A stretch of DNA of 31,937 bases from CAVDHB01 sp963608705 (GCA_963608705.1 CAVDHB010000001.1:1-31937); one strand, 5' to 3'. Positions 22,231-30,885 are shown, counted from the first letter of the stretch. Notes: generated by a model not told the origin, from the sequence alone. Made by a program: numbers and translations.

Positions 22231-23682
22231 ATGGGATATAAAGTAGTTTACATAGTGCTGACAGGTGTCCTGTTCATGGGATTCACGGTAGTGTTCAATG
22301 TCCTTCCCCGTAGTAAATACTCGGAGTTGGAGAAACGTGAGCTGGCCGCTTTCCCGACCTTTTCGTGGGAGAGCTTGAAGTCGGGCGAATATATGCGCCG
22401 TGTCAGTTCTTGGTACAGCGACAGTGAACCTTTTCGGGATGTCTTCATGGCGTTGAGCATGGAGGAGAAAGACCTTTTGGGCATTGCGCCGGAAGAGGAT
22501 AAAATCACCTTCCACGCTTCAGCGGACAAGAAGGGGAAGACCACCTCCTTGCAAGACATGAGAGATGACGGCAGGGAGATTGCCGAATACGAGAACAACA
22601 TCACGGCGGAGGAGAACGCCAAGATTGCCAACTTGGGCATTATCATTGTGGGCAAGGGACAGAAGGTGCGGGCTTTGATGGCTTACGGTGGAGGTGCGAA
22701 AGGCGGAACCGCCTATGCTGAGGCGGCGAATGCCTATAAAAAGGCGTTCGGCGCAAAAGTGAATGTGTATTGTATGGCTATTCCCACGGCGGTGGATTTC
22801 TACTGCCCCGACAAGGCGAAGAGCTGCACGAAAGAAGAAAGACTGACTATCAATAATATCTACGCTCATTTGGACAGGAATGTGAAGGCGGTGGATATTT
22901 ACACCGAGCTGGGGCGGCATGTGGCGGAGGACATCTATCTCCGCACCGACCACCACTGGTCTCCCTTGGGCGCGTTCTATGCGGCGAGGAAGTTTGCACA
23001 AGTGGCCGGAGTGCCATTCAAACCCTTGACGGACTATCAGCGTAAGGTGGTCAGAGGGTATGTGGGCAGTATGTACGGATATTCCAGGGACATCTCGCTA
23101 AAGCGTGCGCCGGAGGACTTCGTGTATTATGTACCCAAGTCGGCGAAGTACACGACCTACTACACGGACTACAAAATCAATGCGAACTATCAGGTGATCG
23201 GAGAGGGGAAGCCTTACAAAGGCATTTTCTTCTACCATTATAAAGACGGAAGTGGCGGAGCTTATTGCACTTTCATGGGAGGTGACACCCGTATCACAAG
23301 GGTGGTAACAGGAGTGAAGAACCATCGGAGGGTGATGATTCTGAAAGACAGTTTCGGCAATGCGCTTCCGGGGTATTTGTTCTATTCCTTTGAGGAGGTA
23401 CACGTGGTGGACTACCGCTATTTCACCAAGAACATGAAGCGGTACGTGGCGGAGCATAAGATTACGGACATCTTGTTCGCCAATAATATCTTCAATGCGT
23501 ATTCGCCTAAAATCTGCCGGAAATACCTGCGTTTCCTGAACCAAAAGGACGGGAACTTCGCGGTGGCCAGCAGGAAGACCGTGAAGAAAGAGGAGAAAAA
23601 AGAAGAGAAACGGGTGGAACGTGAAAGTCGGGATGAGAAACAGATAACCACCCAGAAAACAGAAAAGGAGGTTACAAAGTAA
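22231..23682 (+). CDS. DHHW/AlgJ-like acetyltransferase partner of the MBOAT protein
   Basis: A membrane-anchored extracytoplasmic protein of 483 aa. The N-terminus is a signal anchor (VVYIVLTGVLFMGFTVVF). The conserved RTDHHWSPLGAFYAA (~238-252) gives the DHHW family its name. A second conserved block, ILKDSFGNALPGYL, is the likely site of the SGNH-type serine. The last ~35 residues are a run of Lys and Glu (KKEEKKEEKRVERESRDEK) and are probably disordered. Two starts are possible. ATG 22204 overlaps the MBOAT gene by 26 bp and has a weak TAGGAG before it; ATG 22231 lies 2 bp after the MBOAT stop. I chose the latter because the protein then begins directly with the anchor. It likely completes acetyl transfer to a glycan. 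Confidence 0.88.
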   Translation: MGYKVVYIVLTGVLFMGFTVVFNVLPRSKYSELEKRELAAFPTFSWESLKSGEYMRRVSSWYSDSEPFRDVFMALSMEEKDLLGIAPEEDKITFHASADKKGKTTSLQDMRDDGREIAEYENNITAEENAKIANLGIIIVGKGQKVRALMAYGGGAKGGTAYAEAANAYKKAFGAKVNVYCMAIPTAVDFYCPDKAKSCTKEERLTINNIYAHLDRNVKAVDIYTELGRHVAEDIYLRTDHHWSPLGAFYAARKFAQVAGVPFKPLTDYQRKVVRGYVGSMYGYSRDISLKRAPEDFVYYVPKSAKYTTYYTDYKINANYQVIGEGKPYKGIFFYHYKDGSGGAYCTFMGGDTRITRVVTGVKNHRRVMILKDSFGNALPGYLFYSFEEVHVVDYRYFTKNMKRYVAEHKITDILFANNIFNAYSPKICRKYLRFLNQKDGNFAVASRKTVKKEEKKEEKRVERESRDEKQITTQKTEKEVTK

Positions 23683-23683
23683 G

Positions 23684-24265
23684 ATGAGTATGAAAGACAA
23701 TATAGAGACCAGCAATATAAGGGAAGCCTTGAAAGAGCTGGTGGAAAAGAAATGCGGGAAAGCGTTGGTGTCTCCCGGAGATTTCGTTGAATTGGTATCG
23801 CTGATTCAGAAAGCGAAAATAGGACATGTGAGCCTTTCTTCTGTAAAACGGTTTTGGGGCTATGTGAGCTATCCTCATTCCTTCAGACAGGAGACACTTT
23901 CCATATTCTCTCGTTTTGTGGGGTATAAGGATTGGACAGACTTCTGTGAGTCATACCGCAGAGAACACGTGGAATCTGAGTTCTTTTCAGAGCAGATGAT
24001 ACAAGGTGTTGATTTAGAGGTCGGAGACAAACTGGAACTCGGATGGAGGCCCGACCGCTGTTGCGTAGTGGAGTATTTGGGGGAGAACACTTATAAGGTG
24101 GTGAAGGCGGAACGGTGCAAGTTAAAGGTGGGAGACACCTTCAAGACCGGCATGTTTTGTATCGGCCAAGCCCTGTTAGCGACCAATCTGGACAGAGGAG
24201 ACGGCCACAAGAAATGTTATATAGCCGGGAGGGACTATGGACTGACATTATTGCGAAAACTTTAG
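23684..24265 (+). CDS. Hypothetical protein with helical N-terminal domain
   Basis: A 193-aa soluble protein starting 1 bp after the DHHW gene stop, so very likely in the same operon as the acyltransferase pair. The N-terminal ~90 residues include SSVKRFWGYVSYPHSFRQ and FVGYKDWTDF, a pattern I associate with a small helical domain found at the N-terminus of many uncharacterised Bacteroidetes proteins. The C-terminal ~100 residues look beta-rich (VGDKLELGWRPDRCCVVEYLGENTYKVV) and may be a small barrel. No signal peptide or membrane segment. A second ATG two codons in could also serve as start. Function unknown. Confidence 0.75.
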   Translation: MSMKDNIETSNIREALKELVEKKCGKALVSPGDFVELVSLIQKAKIGHVSLSSVKRFWGYVSYPHSFRQETLSIFSRFVGYKDWTDFCESYRREHVESEFFSEQMIQGVDLEVGDKLELGWRPDRCCVVEYLGENTYKVVKAERCKLKVGDTFKTGMFCIGQALLATNLDRGDGHKKCYIAGRDYGLTLLRKL

Positions 24266-24307
24266 TCTTTTTCTTGACTTGTACTACGTTTTGAATTGAG
24301 ATTGTGC

Positions 24308-24315
24308 TACCTTTG
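24308..24315 (+). promoter_or_regulatory. -7 promoter box (TACCTTTG) before the DUF4112-type gene
   Basis: TAnnTTTG match 170 nt upstream of the ATG at 24485. The leader contains a 29-codon ORF (TTG 24383 to TAA 24472) ending 12 nt before that ATG; it may be a leader peptide or chance. Confidence 0.5.
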
Positions 24316-24484
24316 CGATTGAAATCCCGTATAGACCACAAAAGTGCGTGGCTAAAGGAAATCATGCGCTGGGTGAATACTGTTGGAAGTGCTCTGTGAG
24401 TTGGGCGGTTTCAAGTTGACCGAAAGCGAGTTTGAGGATTTTCTTGAGGGGAAGAATATGATTGAACTATAAATCTGTAGGAAT

Positions 24485-25063
24485 ATGGAAGATTCAAGAA
24501 GAAACCATGCCTCTATGGAAATGGGAGTGGAGGATTATTCAAGTGAAAGGTCGAGTATCGAACGGGCGAAACAGAAAGAGGAGGAGCGGCAGCTGCGGAA
24601 AGCGATGAAAAGAGAGGCTTTGCAGTCCTGTATGTCTTATCGCATGATGGAGAAGACGGCTAAGTACATGGACAAGTATTGTCTCGATCCACTGATTGGA
24701 CTCATTCCCAGTGGTATTGGAGATATGCTGACCACTGTTTTCGTGCTGCCCTACATTTATTTCTCTCTCTTCAAGGTGAAATCCATTCCGCTTACGCTGG
24801 CAGTCATTGCGAACATATTGTGGGACGTGCTGCTGGGAATGATTCCGTTTTTCATCGGTGACCTCCTTGACTTCTTCCACCGCTCTTATGTGGCGAACCT
24901 GAAGATGATTGTGGGCTATGTGAACGATGATCCGGAAGTGGTGCACAGTGTGCGCAAGAAAGCGTTCTGGTCTTTCGTGGTCATCCTTATCTTGTGTTAT
25001 CTCATTTATCTGATGGTGAAGTTAGTGATATGGGCAGCTGACATGATTGCCGGACTCTTCTGA
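24485..25063 (+). CDS. DUF4112-type membrane protein
   Basis: A 192-aa protein. The first ~55 residues are charged and helical (rich in Arg, Glu and Gln). From about 58, MDKYCLDPLIGLIPSGIGDM matches the DUF4112 hallmark of a conserved (L)DPLIGLIPGxGD. Hydrophobic segments follow (TVFVLPYIYFSLF, LTLAVIANILWDVLLGMIPFFIGDLLDF) and a C-terminal helix (FWSFVVILILCYLIYLMVKLVIWAA). The family is an uncharacterised set of small membrane proteins. The gene has its own -7 box and does not obviously belong to the acyltransferase operon. Confidence 0.8.
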   Translation: MEDSRRNHASMEMGVEDYSSERSSIERAKQKEEERQLRKAMKREALQSCMSYRMMEKTAKYMDKYCLDPLIGLIPSGIGDMLTTVFVLPYIYFSLFKVKSIPLTLAVIANILWDVLLGMIPFFIGDLLDFFHRSYVANLKMIVGYVNDDPEVVHSVRKKAFWSFVVILILCYLIYLMVKLVIWAADMIAGLF

Positions 25064-25300
25064 GCATCTTGCTTTTTGCCTTGTCCTAATATTGCGGAAT
25101 TTGTTGAGATTGTGTCTGCCGAACTTTATTTATTCATAACTCTGTTTGTTTTGCAACCATAAAGTTATGAAAACACTGCCATTCGACCTATTTATTTGCT
25201 GAAAATCAAAGGATGGATATTCTGGGGAGCATATTCTTGAGTGGCAACACAATCCTGAAATGAAAGAGCAGTGTTGAGACTTTCAAAAAATCATCACTTT
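25064..25300. other. Gene-free stretch upstream of the RNA candidate
   Basis: No supportable gene. The only notable structure is a perfect 9-bp inverted repeat, TTCATAACT (25133-25141) against AGTTATGAA (25163-25171), enclosing TTTTGCAACC. Its role is not evident. Confidence 0.5.
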
Positions 25301-25332
25301 TTTGTAAGCTCCAATTCTTTTCATTATCTTTG
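25301..25332 (+). promoter_or_regulatory. Consensus promoter of a candidate structured RNA
   Basis: TTTG (25301-25304), a 20-nt spacer and TATCTTTG (25325-25332). The -33 box and spacing are the same as in the tRNA-Arg promoter and the -7 box fits the same TAnnTTTG consensus, so strong constitutive transcription is expected to begin near 25339. The next large gene starts 420 bp later. Confidence 0.8.
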
Positions 25333-25338
25333 CAAGGT

Positions 25339-25682
25339 CTTGCTGTGAATGGCTGGCAAAGAGATGTTGGCCGAGGAATCTGCGGCTTGGCATATTTTAC
25401 ATAAAGAAAGACGTTTACTAACGTATTCTTCTGATCTTTCAGAACGTAGGAAATTCAAAAAAGGTACTCAGAGGAAGACAGCGGTGGGCGTCTACCCACT
25501 GTGTATATACAACAGGGCATAGGTGTGTCCTTTCCATATTGGTATGGAGAGGGTACATCTTGTGCTATCTGACATATACAAGAGTTGGCGTAGGCATCTG
25601 TTGCTTCTTATCCTTGGTACCATAGGTTTCCTACGACCTTGAAAGACAAGGATATGGATGTGATATGATTCCTACGCCTTTT
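25339..25682 (+). ncRNA. Candidate structured RNA upstream of the methylase-helicase genes
   Basis: Between the promoter and the methyltransferase gene the sequence folds readily. Visible pairings in order: GGCTGGCA with TGTTGGCC; TTCTGA with TCAGAA (4-nt loop); GTGGG (25484-25488) with CCCAC (25495-25499); TGTATAT (25502-25508) with ATATACA (25574-25580), enclosing a 10-bp hairpin (25529-25538 with 25543-25552); and GGCGTAGG (25587-25594) with CCTACGCC (25671-25678), enclosing TATCCTTG/CAAGGATA. A short T-run follows the last stem. I recognise no known RNA: tmRNA, RNase P, SRP and 6S signatures are absent. A 57-codon ORF (25349-25522) overlaps the 5' half. It may be a free RNA, or a long regulatory leader of the operon. 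Ends are approximate. Confidence 0.5.
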
Positions 25683-25758
25683 CTATTCAATCACCTTTAT
25701 CTATATGGTTGGTTTTCGCTAGGGAGTCGGCGATGTAATAGCTTGCCAACCGCTGTCT

Positions 25759-28542
25759 ATGGCGAAGAAGAAACAGCCTGGCTATCAAGACATAGAGCAC
25801 AGACTCAAGGTCTTGAAGGAAAAGCAAGTACTAGCCTCTGAAGTGGGCTACGAGATATTGAAAGCCTTTGGCAAAAGCGAGAAGGATGTGTCGAGATACA
25901 AGGAGGGCAAGGGTGTCTTGAAGACATTCGATGGACTGCTCATAAAGGGCTTGTTCTGTTATCGTGCCGTAGAGCCTGTTAGGCTTACGGAAACTTTGGA
26001 GGCATTGAAGATGGACGGGCAAGTACGTAAGGCTTCCCCAAAGATTATAGCCGTTAGCGATGGTAAAACTCTCATTGCTTTTGATACCCGTGAGCATGAT
26101 ACTTATGAGCGGCAACTCACGAAGATGCACTGTGACTTTGGCTTTTTTTATCCACTGATGAATGTAGAGCGTGCACATACCGAGGATGAAAATATGGCCG
26201 ATGTCAAAGCGGCCGAAAAGCTAGCCAAATTGCATGATGAAATTCGCGCCTATAATGAGTATAATAGCGATGACGACCTGCACGACCTCAATATTTTTAT
26301 CTCTCGTTTGCTCTTCTGCTTCTTCGCTGAAGACACAGGCATTTTTGCCGAACACCTCTTCACCAACTTCATCAAGCAGTTTACCAAGAAAGATGGTTCC
26401 GACCTCAGTGAGATGATAGATGCCGCCTTTCATGTGATGAATGTGGATCTGAAAGACCGAGACGAGGAGATAAGTAAGGAAATCAATGCGTTCCCATACG
26501 TGAATGGAGCTCTTTTTGCCACTGATATTTCGATACCAAAGATGGGCTGCAAGGCTCGGAAAATCATTATTGAGAGTGGAAACTTGGATTGGAAGGACAT
26601 CAATCCCGACATCTTTGGAACCATGATTCAAGCAGTGGTGAATCCAGAGGTACGTGCCGAGGAAGGTATGCACTACACCAGTGTACCTAACATCATGAAG
26701 GTTATTAAGCCGCTTTTCTTGGATAACTTGCGAGGTGAATATAAGAAACTCGTGGATGCTTATCAGCAAAAGAAAAATATGTATGACATGAGTATGTGTT
26801 CTTGCAATCAGTTCATGGATGATTGCAAGCCGATTATCAATAGTTGCAACCGCTTGTTGGAGAGAATGCGCAAGATGAAGTTTTTCGATCCAGCCTGTGG
26901 TAGTGGCAACTTTTTGATTATCACCTATAAGCAGCTTCGCTTGTTAGAAATGGACATTTTGCATCTTCGCCAGAAGTGTACGCCAGAGCAGATGCTTGAT
27001 TTCATCGATGGTTCTTGTATTCGCCTAGACCAGTTCTATGGAATCGAACTGCTCGACTTCCCCCACGAGGTAGCGATGCTGTCCCTTTGGCTTGCCGAGC
27101 ATCAGATGAATAATAAGTTTCATGCAGACTTTGGTGTGAACATCAAAGCTTTGCCTTTGCATAAGATTGACCAAATCAAATGTGCCAATGCTTGCAGAGT
27201 AGATTGGGAGAAAGTGTGTCCTCATACCAAGGATGAGGAAGTGTTTGTGTTTGGTAATCCGCCGTATTCTGGGAAAAGATATCAAACTAGGGAACAGAAA
27301 GAAGATATTGAGTTTGCGTTTGGTAGCTTGAAGAATCGTAAGATACTAGATTACATTTCCATTTGGTTTTATTTAGGGGCAAAATATATCTTTGGAACAA
27401 AAGCTAAATATGCTTATGTGAGTACGAACTCTATCTGCCAAGGTGAACAAGTTTCTGTGCTTTGGCCTCTAATTTTAGGGATGGATGAGGAAATTTCGTT
27501 TGCTTACACCTCTTTTAAATGGAAAAATAATGCTAAAAATAATGCAGGTGTCACTGTGGTAGTGGTTGGTATTGCAAATAAGAGCAATGCAAAGAAAAGA
27601 TTATTTACGGAAAACAAACAAATAGAGACAACGATGATTAGCCCTTATTTGTCTACTGGAACGAGGGCGATAGTTTACAAGGATGTACATATTCCTATAG
27701 GGTATCCGAAGTTATGCTTTGGCTGTATGCCTTATGACAACAATAATTTGTTGTTTAATGAAGTGGAGTATGAAGATTTTATTAGAAAATACCCATCTTA
27801 TAGTCATTATGTGAAGAAACTCTATGGTGCAGACGAATTTATTAATGGAAAACTTAAATATTGTTTATGGATAGATGAGTCCGATGTGAACGATGCATTG
27901 AAAAACGAAGAAATTCATAGTCGGGTAGAACGTACGAAAAAACTAAGATTAAACAGTACAGACCCATCTTGTTTGAAGTTGGCAGAAAAACCATATCAGT
28001 TTAGGGAGCATCCTATGTTATTAGATAGGGATAAGATTATCATTCCTCGTGTATCTTCAGAGCGAAGGAAATATATTCCTATAGGTTTTTTGGATAAAGA
28101 AACGGATAAAGAGACGATAATTTCTGATTCTGCTTGTGTTATTTATGATGCTTCTCTGTGGCTTTTCGGCATTCTCACCAGTAAGATGCATATGCTATGG
28201 GTACGTGCAGTTTGTGGTCGATTGGAAACTCGTTATAGATATTCTGCGGAACTCTGTTACAATACTTTCCCCTTCCCATCCATCTCCGATGTCAAGAAGC
28301 TTGAGATAGAAAAAGCGGCAACGGAAGTTTTATTGGTTAGAGAGAAATATCCAGGAAAGACTCTTGCCGATCTTTACAATCTCGACAAGATGCCAGCGGA
28401 TTTACGAAAGGAACATGAGGAATTGGATTGCATTGTGGAGAGTTGCTATCCTGGCTCACCATTCCCTAATGATGAGGTTCGCCTGGAATGCCTTTTCAAA
28501 CTCTATGAGAAAATGATGGTAAACAAGAATGAAAGGAAATAA
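25759..28542 (+). CDS. Class I SAM-dependent DNA adenine methyltransferase (YeeA/MmeI-like)
   Basis: A 927-aa modification enzyme. The N-terminal ~300 residues are helical and resemble the spacer part of MmeI/YeeA proteins, including the conserved GMHYTSVPNIMKVIKPLFLDNL. SAM-binding motif I is DPACGSGNFL (377-386) and the acidic motif II is FYGIELLD (427-434). Catalytic motif IV is NPPYSG (500-505), the N6-adenine type. The C-terminal third should be the target-recognition domain. I see no convincing PD-(D/E)xK nuclease motif at the N-terminus, which fits a system with a separate nuclease. The helicase gene starts 6 bp after it. DNA from about 27270 to 28230 is clearly more AT-rich than both flanks, as expected for a swapped recognition module. 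GGTTGG/CCAACC (25707-25712, 25746-25751) may pair just before the start codon. Confidence 0.88.
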   Translation: MAKKKQPGYQDIEHRLKVLKEKQVLASEVGYEILKAFGKSEKDVSRYKEGKGVLKTFDGLLIKGLFCYRAVEPVRLTETLEALKMDGQVRKASPKIIAVSDGKTLIAFDTREHDTYERQLTKMHCDFGFFYPLMNVERAHTEDENMADVKAAEKLAKLHDEIRAYNEYNSDDDLHDLNIFISRLLFCFFAEDTGIFAEHLFTNFIKQFTKKDGSDLSEMIDAAFHVMNVDLKDRDEEISKEINAFPYVNGALFATDISIPKMGCKARKIIIESGNLDWKDINPDIFGTMIQAVVNPEVRAEEGMHYTSVPNIMKVIKPLFLDNLRGEYKKLVDAYQQKKNMYDMSMCSCNQFMDDCKPIINSCNRLLERMRKMKFFDPACGSGNFLIITYKQLRLLEMDILHLRQKCTPEQMLDFIDGSCIRLDQFYGIELLDFPHEVAMLSLWLAEHQMNNKFHADFGVNIKALPLHKIDQIKCANACRVDWEKVCPHTKDEEVFVFGNPPYSGKRYQTREQKEDIEFAFGSLKNRKILDYISIWFYLGAKYIFGTKAKYAYVSTNSICQGEQVSVLWPLILGMDEEISFAYTSFKWKNNAKNNAGVTVVVVGIANKSNAKKRLFTENKQIETTMISPYLSTGTRAIVYKDVHIPIGYPKLCFGCMPYDNNNLLFNEVEYEDFIRKYPSYSHYVKKLYGADEFINGKLKYCLWIDESDVNDALKNEEIHSRVERTKKLRLNSTDPSCLKLAEKPYQFREHPMLLDRDKIIIPRVSSERRKYIPIGFLDKETDKETIISDSACVIYDASLWLFGILTSKMHMLWVRAVCGRLETRYRYSAELCYNTFPFPSISDVKKLEIEKAATEVLLVREKYPGKTLADLYNLDKMPADLRKEHEELDCIVESCYPGSPFPNDEVRLECLFKLYEKMMVNKNERK

Positions 28543-28548
28543 AGGATT

Positions 28549-30582
28549 ATGACTCAGATGAACGACAACATAGTAGATATCAAATATCAGCAAACAGGCA
28601 CATCGAGCAAAACAAATTCCCTCGGTATGCGAGAGATGCAAGCCAAGGTTTATGAAGCTCGCCGCCAACGATTCTTGCTTATCAAGGCACCGCCTGCTTC
28701 TGGAAAGAGTCGTGCCTTGATGTTTGTTGCACTGGATAAGTTGCAGAATCAAGGCATCAAGAAGGTGGTGGTGGCTGTGCCGGAAAAGAGCATCGGTCGC
28801 TCCTTTCAAAACACTGACTTGGTGAAGTATGGTTTCTTTGCTGACTGGAAAGTAACACCTTATTTCAACCTCTGCGACACCGTCAATGAACATGATAAGG
28901 CAGAACGATTTGTCGAGTTCTTCAATCAAAACTCTGCAAAGATACTCGTCTGTGCCCATGCCACCCTACGCAATGGTATGAAGGAAATTGGCGATGACAA
29001 GTTCAATGACTGTCTCTTGGCCATTGACGAGTTCCACCATACTAGTGCCGATGCAGACAGTGGGCTGGGCGACATTGTACGTCGAGTGATGAATAATTCC
29101 ACGGGGCATATCGTCGCCATGACAGGCAGTTATTTCCGTGGCGATGGCGTGCCTGTACTGAGGGTAGAGGATGAAGCTCGTTTCTATCCTGTGACCTACA
29201 CCTATTATCAGCAGCTCAACGGCTATCGCTATCTCAAGAATCTTATCCTGGGCTATCATTTCTATCACGGCAGTTATCTCGATCATATCGCAGAGGTGCT
29301 TGATACTACTAAAAAGACTATTATCCATATTCCGAACGTAAACTCCCGTGCTTCCAGCGGACTGGGTAAGTACACCGAGACTGACGAGATTATCAAGGTG
29401 ATAGGTACCGTGGAGAGTCGTGACGACAATAATGGTGGTATATACCATGTGCGAACTCAAGATGGGCGTCTGCTGAAAGTTGCAGACCTGGTGGAAGACG
29501 ATGCCAAGACACGCAACTTGGTGCAGGGATATCTTCAGCGCATGAAGAACCGTGATGACATCGACATCATTATCGCCTTGGGTACAGCGAAGGAAGGATT
29601 CGACTGGCAGTGGTGTGAGGTATGCCTGACCATCGGCGTGCGTGGCTCCTTGACCGAGGTGGTGCAAATCATCGGTCGTTGTACCCGAGATTGCGAGGGA
29701 AAGGAAACCGCTAAGTTTATCAATATGATAGGGATGCCCGATGCCGACCAACCTGAGGTGAAGGTGGCTGTGAATGACTTTTTGAAAGCCATCACTGCCT
29801 CCCTCTTGATGGAACAGGTAATGGCTCCCAGTTGGCACTTCAAGACTGTAAAGGACGTAGACAATGATGAGGGCAGTCAGATGAATCCACGTACGTTGGT
29901 GATAGAAGGATTGAAACCGCTGTCGAGTGCCAAGACCAAACGCATCGTAAAGGAGCAGTTGGACGACTTGAAGGCATCTATATTGCAAGATGACTTAGTG
30001 GTGAAAGCCATCAGTGGAAGCACCACGGCAGAGACAATTACAAAGGTGCTGATACCAAAGGTAATTAGGGAGAAATATCCCGACATCACGGATGAGGAAG
30101 TAGAGGAAGTGCGTCAATGGTGCGTGTCTGATACGCTAATCAAGGGCAATGACATCGTGGACGACAAAGGAAATCCGATAGATTTTGATGCTTCGTCTAT
30201 GATGGGCGGCAAGGAACAGGAATCGGAGGGCAATCGATTGATTAGGTTGGCTCGTATAATCAACATCGACCAACTGAGCATCAATCTCATCGACTCTATC
30301 AATCCTTTTCAACGTGCCTACGAGGTGTTATCAAAACAGATAGATAAGCCAACCTTAAAAGTAATACAAGATTCGCTGGCAGAGCAGAAGGTTGACATGA
30401 CTTTGGAGCGAGCAAAGAGGCTCTTCGGACCTTGCACGGAATGGGTGAAAGCACATGATGACAAACGCCCAGACATCAACTCTCCTGATCCGGAAGAGAG
30501 AGAACTAGCTGCCGCTTACCAGAAGCTCAAGAATCTGAAGATTCGGAAAATGATGGGGCTGGAGTTTGAGCCAGAAGTATAA
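28549..30582 (+). CDS. DEAD/DEAH-box superfamily 2 helicase (YeeB-like)
   Basis: A 677-aa ATP-dependent DNA translocase or helicase. Motif I is APPASGKS (47-54), motif II is the DEAH-like DEFH in LLAIDEFHHTS (156-166), motif III is MTGS (191-194), motif V is ALGTAKEGFDW (343-353) and motif VI is QIIGRCTRD (373-381). The C-terminal ~250 residues are helical and of unknown role. It is tightly linked to the methyltransferase (6 bp) and followed by a small gene, the arrangement of the predicted YeeA-YeeB-YeeC type restriction-like systems. In such systems the helicase would drive DNA translocation or unwinding ahead of cleavage by a nuclease. That role is inferred from context, not shown. Confidence 0.88.
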   Translation: MTQMNDNIVDIKYQQTGTSSKTNSLGMREMQAKVYEARRQRFLLIKAPPASGKSRALMFVALDKLQNQGIKKVVVAVPEKSIGRSFQNTDLVKYGFFADWKVTPYFNLCDTVNEHDKAERFVEFFNQNSAKILVCAHATLRNGMKEIGDDKFNDCLLAIDEFHHTSADADSGLGDIVRRVMNNSTGHIVAMTGSYFRGDGVPVLRVEDEARFYPVTYTYYQQLNGYRYLKNLILGYHFYHGSYLDHIAEVLDTTKKTIIHIPNVNSRASSGLGKYTETDEIIKVIGTVESRDDNNGGIYHVRTQDGRLLKVADLVEDDAKTRNLVQGYLQRMKNRDDIDIIIALGTAKEGFDWQWCEVCLTIGVRGSLTEVVQIIGRCTRDCEGKETAKFINMIGMPDADQPEVKVAVNDFLKAITASLLMEQVMAPSWHFKTVKDVDNDEGSQMNPRTLVIEGLKPLSSAKTKRIVKEQLDDLKASILQDDLVVKAISGSTTAETITKVLIPKVIREKYPDITDEEVEEVRQWCVSDTLIKGNDIVDDKGNPIDFDASSMMGGKEQESEGNRLIRLARIINIDQLSINLIDSINPFQRAYEVLSKQIDKPTLKVIQDSLAEQKVDMTLERAKRLFGPCTEWVKAHDDKRPDINSPDPEERELAAAYQKLKNLKIRKMMGLEFEPEV

Positions 30583-30601
30583 CTTAAAAACTTCAATTAA
30601 A

Positions 30602-30859
30602 ATGGAATGGCCAAAAGAACTATTAGAGATATTTGACGACCCGCTGTTGGCGGATGTGCGTCCGAAGCCCCAAACTCCAACTCTTAACGACCGACTGGTA
30701 CAGAAGTTGCTTGAAGTGAACAAGTGGGTAGCAGAGCATGGGAGGGAGCCCCAAATCAATGGATCCTTGACGGAGAAAAAGTTTGCCATCCGACTCAGGT
30801 CGCTTCGCCAACAGGCAACAGATAGTCTTCGTCAATATGATGAGTTTCACCTATTATAA
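30602..30859 (+). pseudogene. N-terminal fragment of a YeeC-like GIY-YIG nuclease gene
   Basis: An 85-aa ORF 19 bp after the helicase gene. It opens MEWPKELLEIFDDPLLADVR and continues with DRLVQKLLEVNKWVAEHGREP and a helical LTEKKFAIRLRSLRQ. I recall this DPLLADV-x-PK...EINxxxxxxGREP region as the N-terminus of GIY-YIG (T5orf172-type) proteins that sit third in YeeA-YeeB loci and are several hundred residues long. Here the frame stops (TAATAA) right after EFHLL, and 2 bp later a copy of the MITE-like terminal repeat begins. No nuclease motif remains. The likely reading is truncation by insertion or recombination; the alternative is a natural short accessory protein. Confidence 0.6.
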
Positions 30860-30861
30860 TA

Positions 30862-30885
30862 AATGATTATCCGCAATCGTACCAC
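30862..30885 (+). repeat. Solo copy of the MITE-like terminal repeat
   Basis: AATGATTATCCGCAATCGTA followed by CCAC matches 18496-18519 except for one base (C for T). No matching inverted end was found before the window closes, so it is a single end or remnant. It directly abuts the stop codons of the truncated nuclease gene. Confidence 0.75.

Noticed and set aside
24341..24472. Frameshifted pseudogene upstream of the DUF4112-type gene
   Set aside because: Joining the frames needs an arbitrary shift and gives no recognisable protein.
25349..25522. A 57-codon ORF as a real gene
   Set aside because: It lies in strongly folded sequence about 10 nt after the predicted transcript start and its product resembles nothing I know. 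A structured RNA explains the region better, though a short peptide is not excluded.
28966..29988. A 340-codon ORF on the minus strand
   Set aside because: Antisense shadow of the helicase gene, whose motifs are intact.
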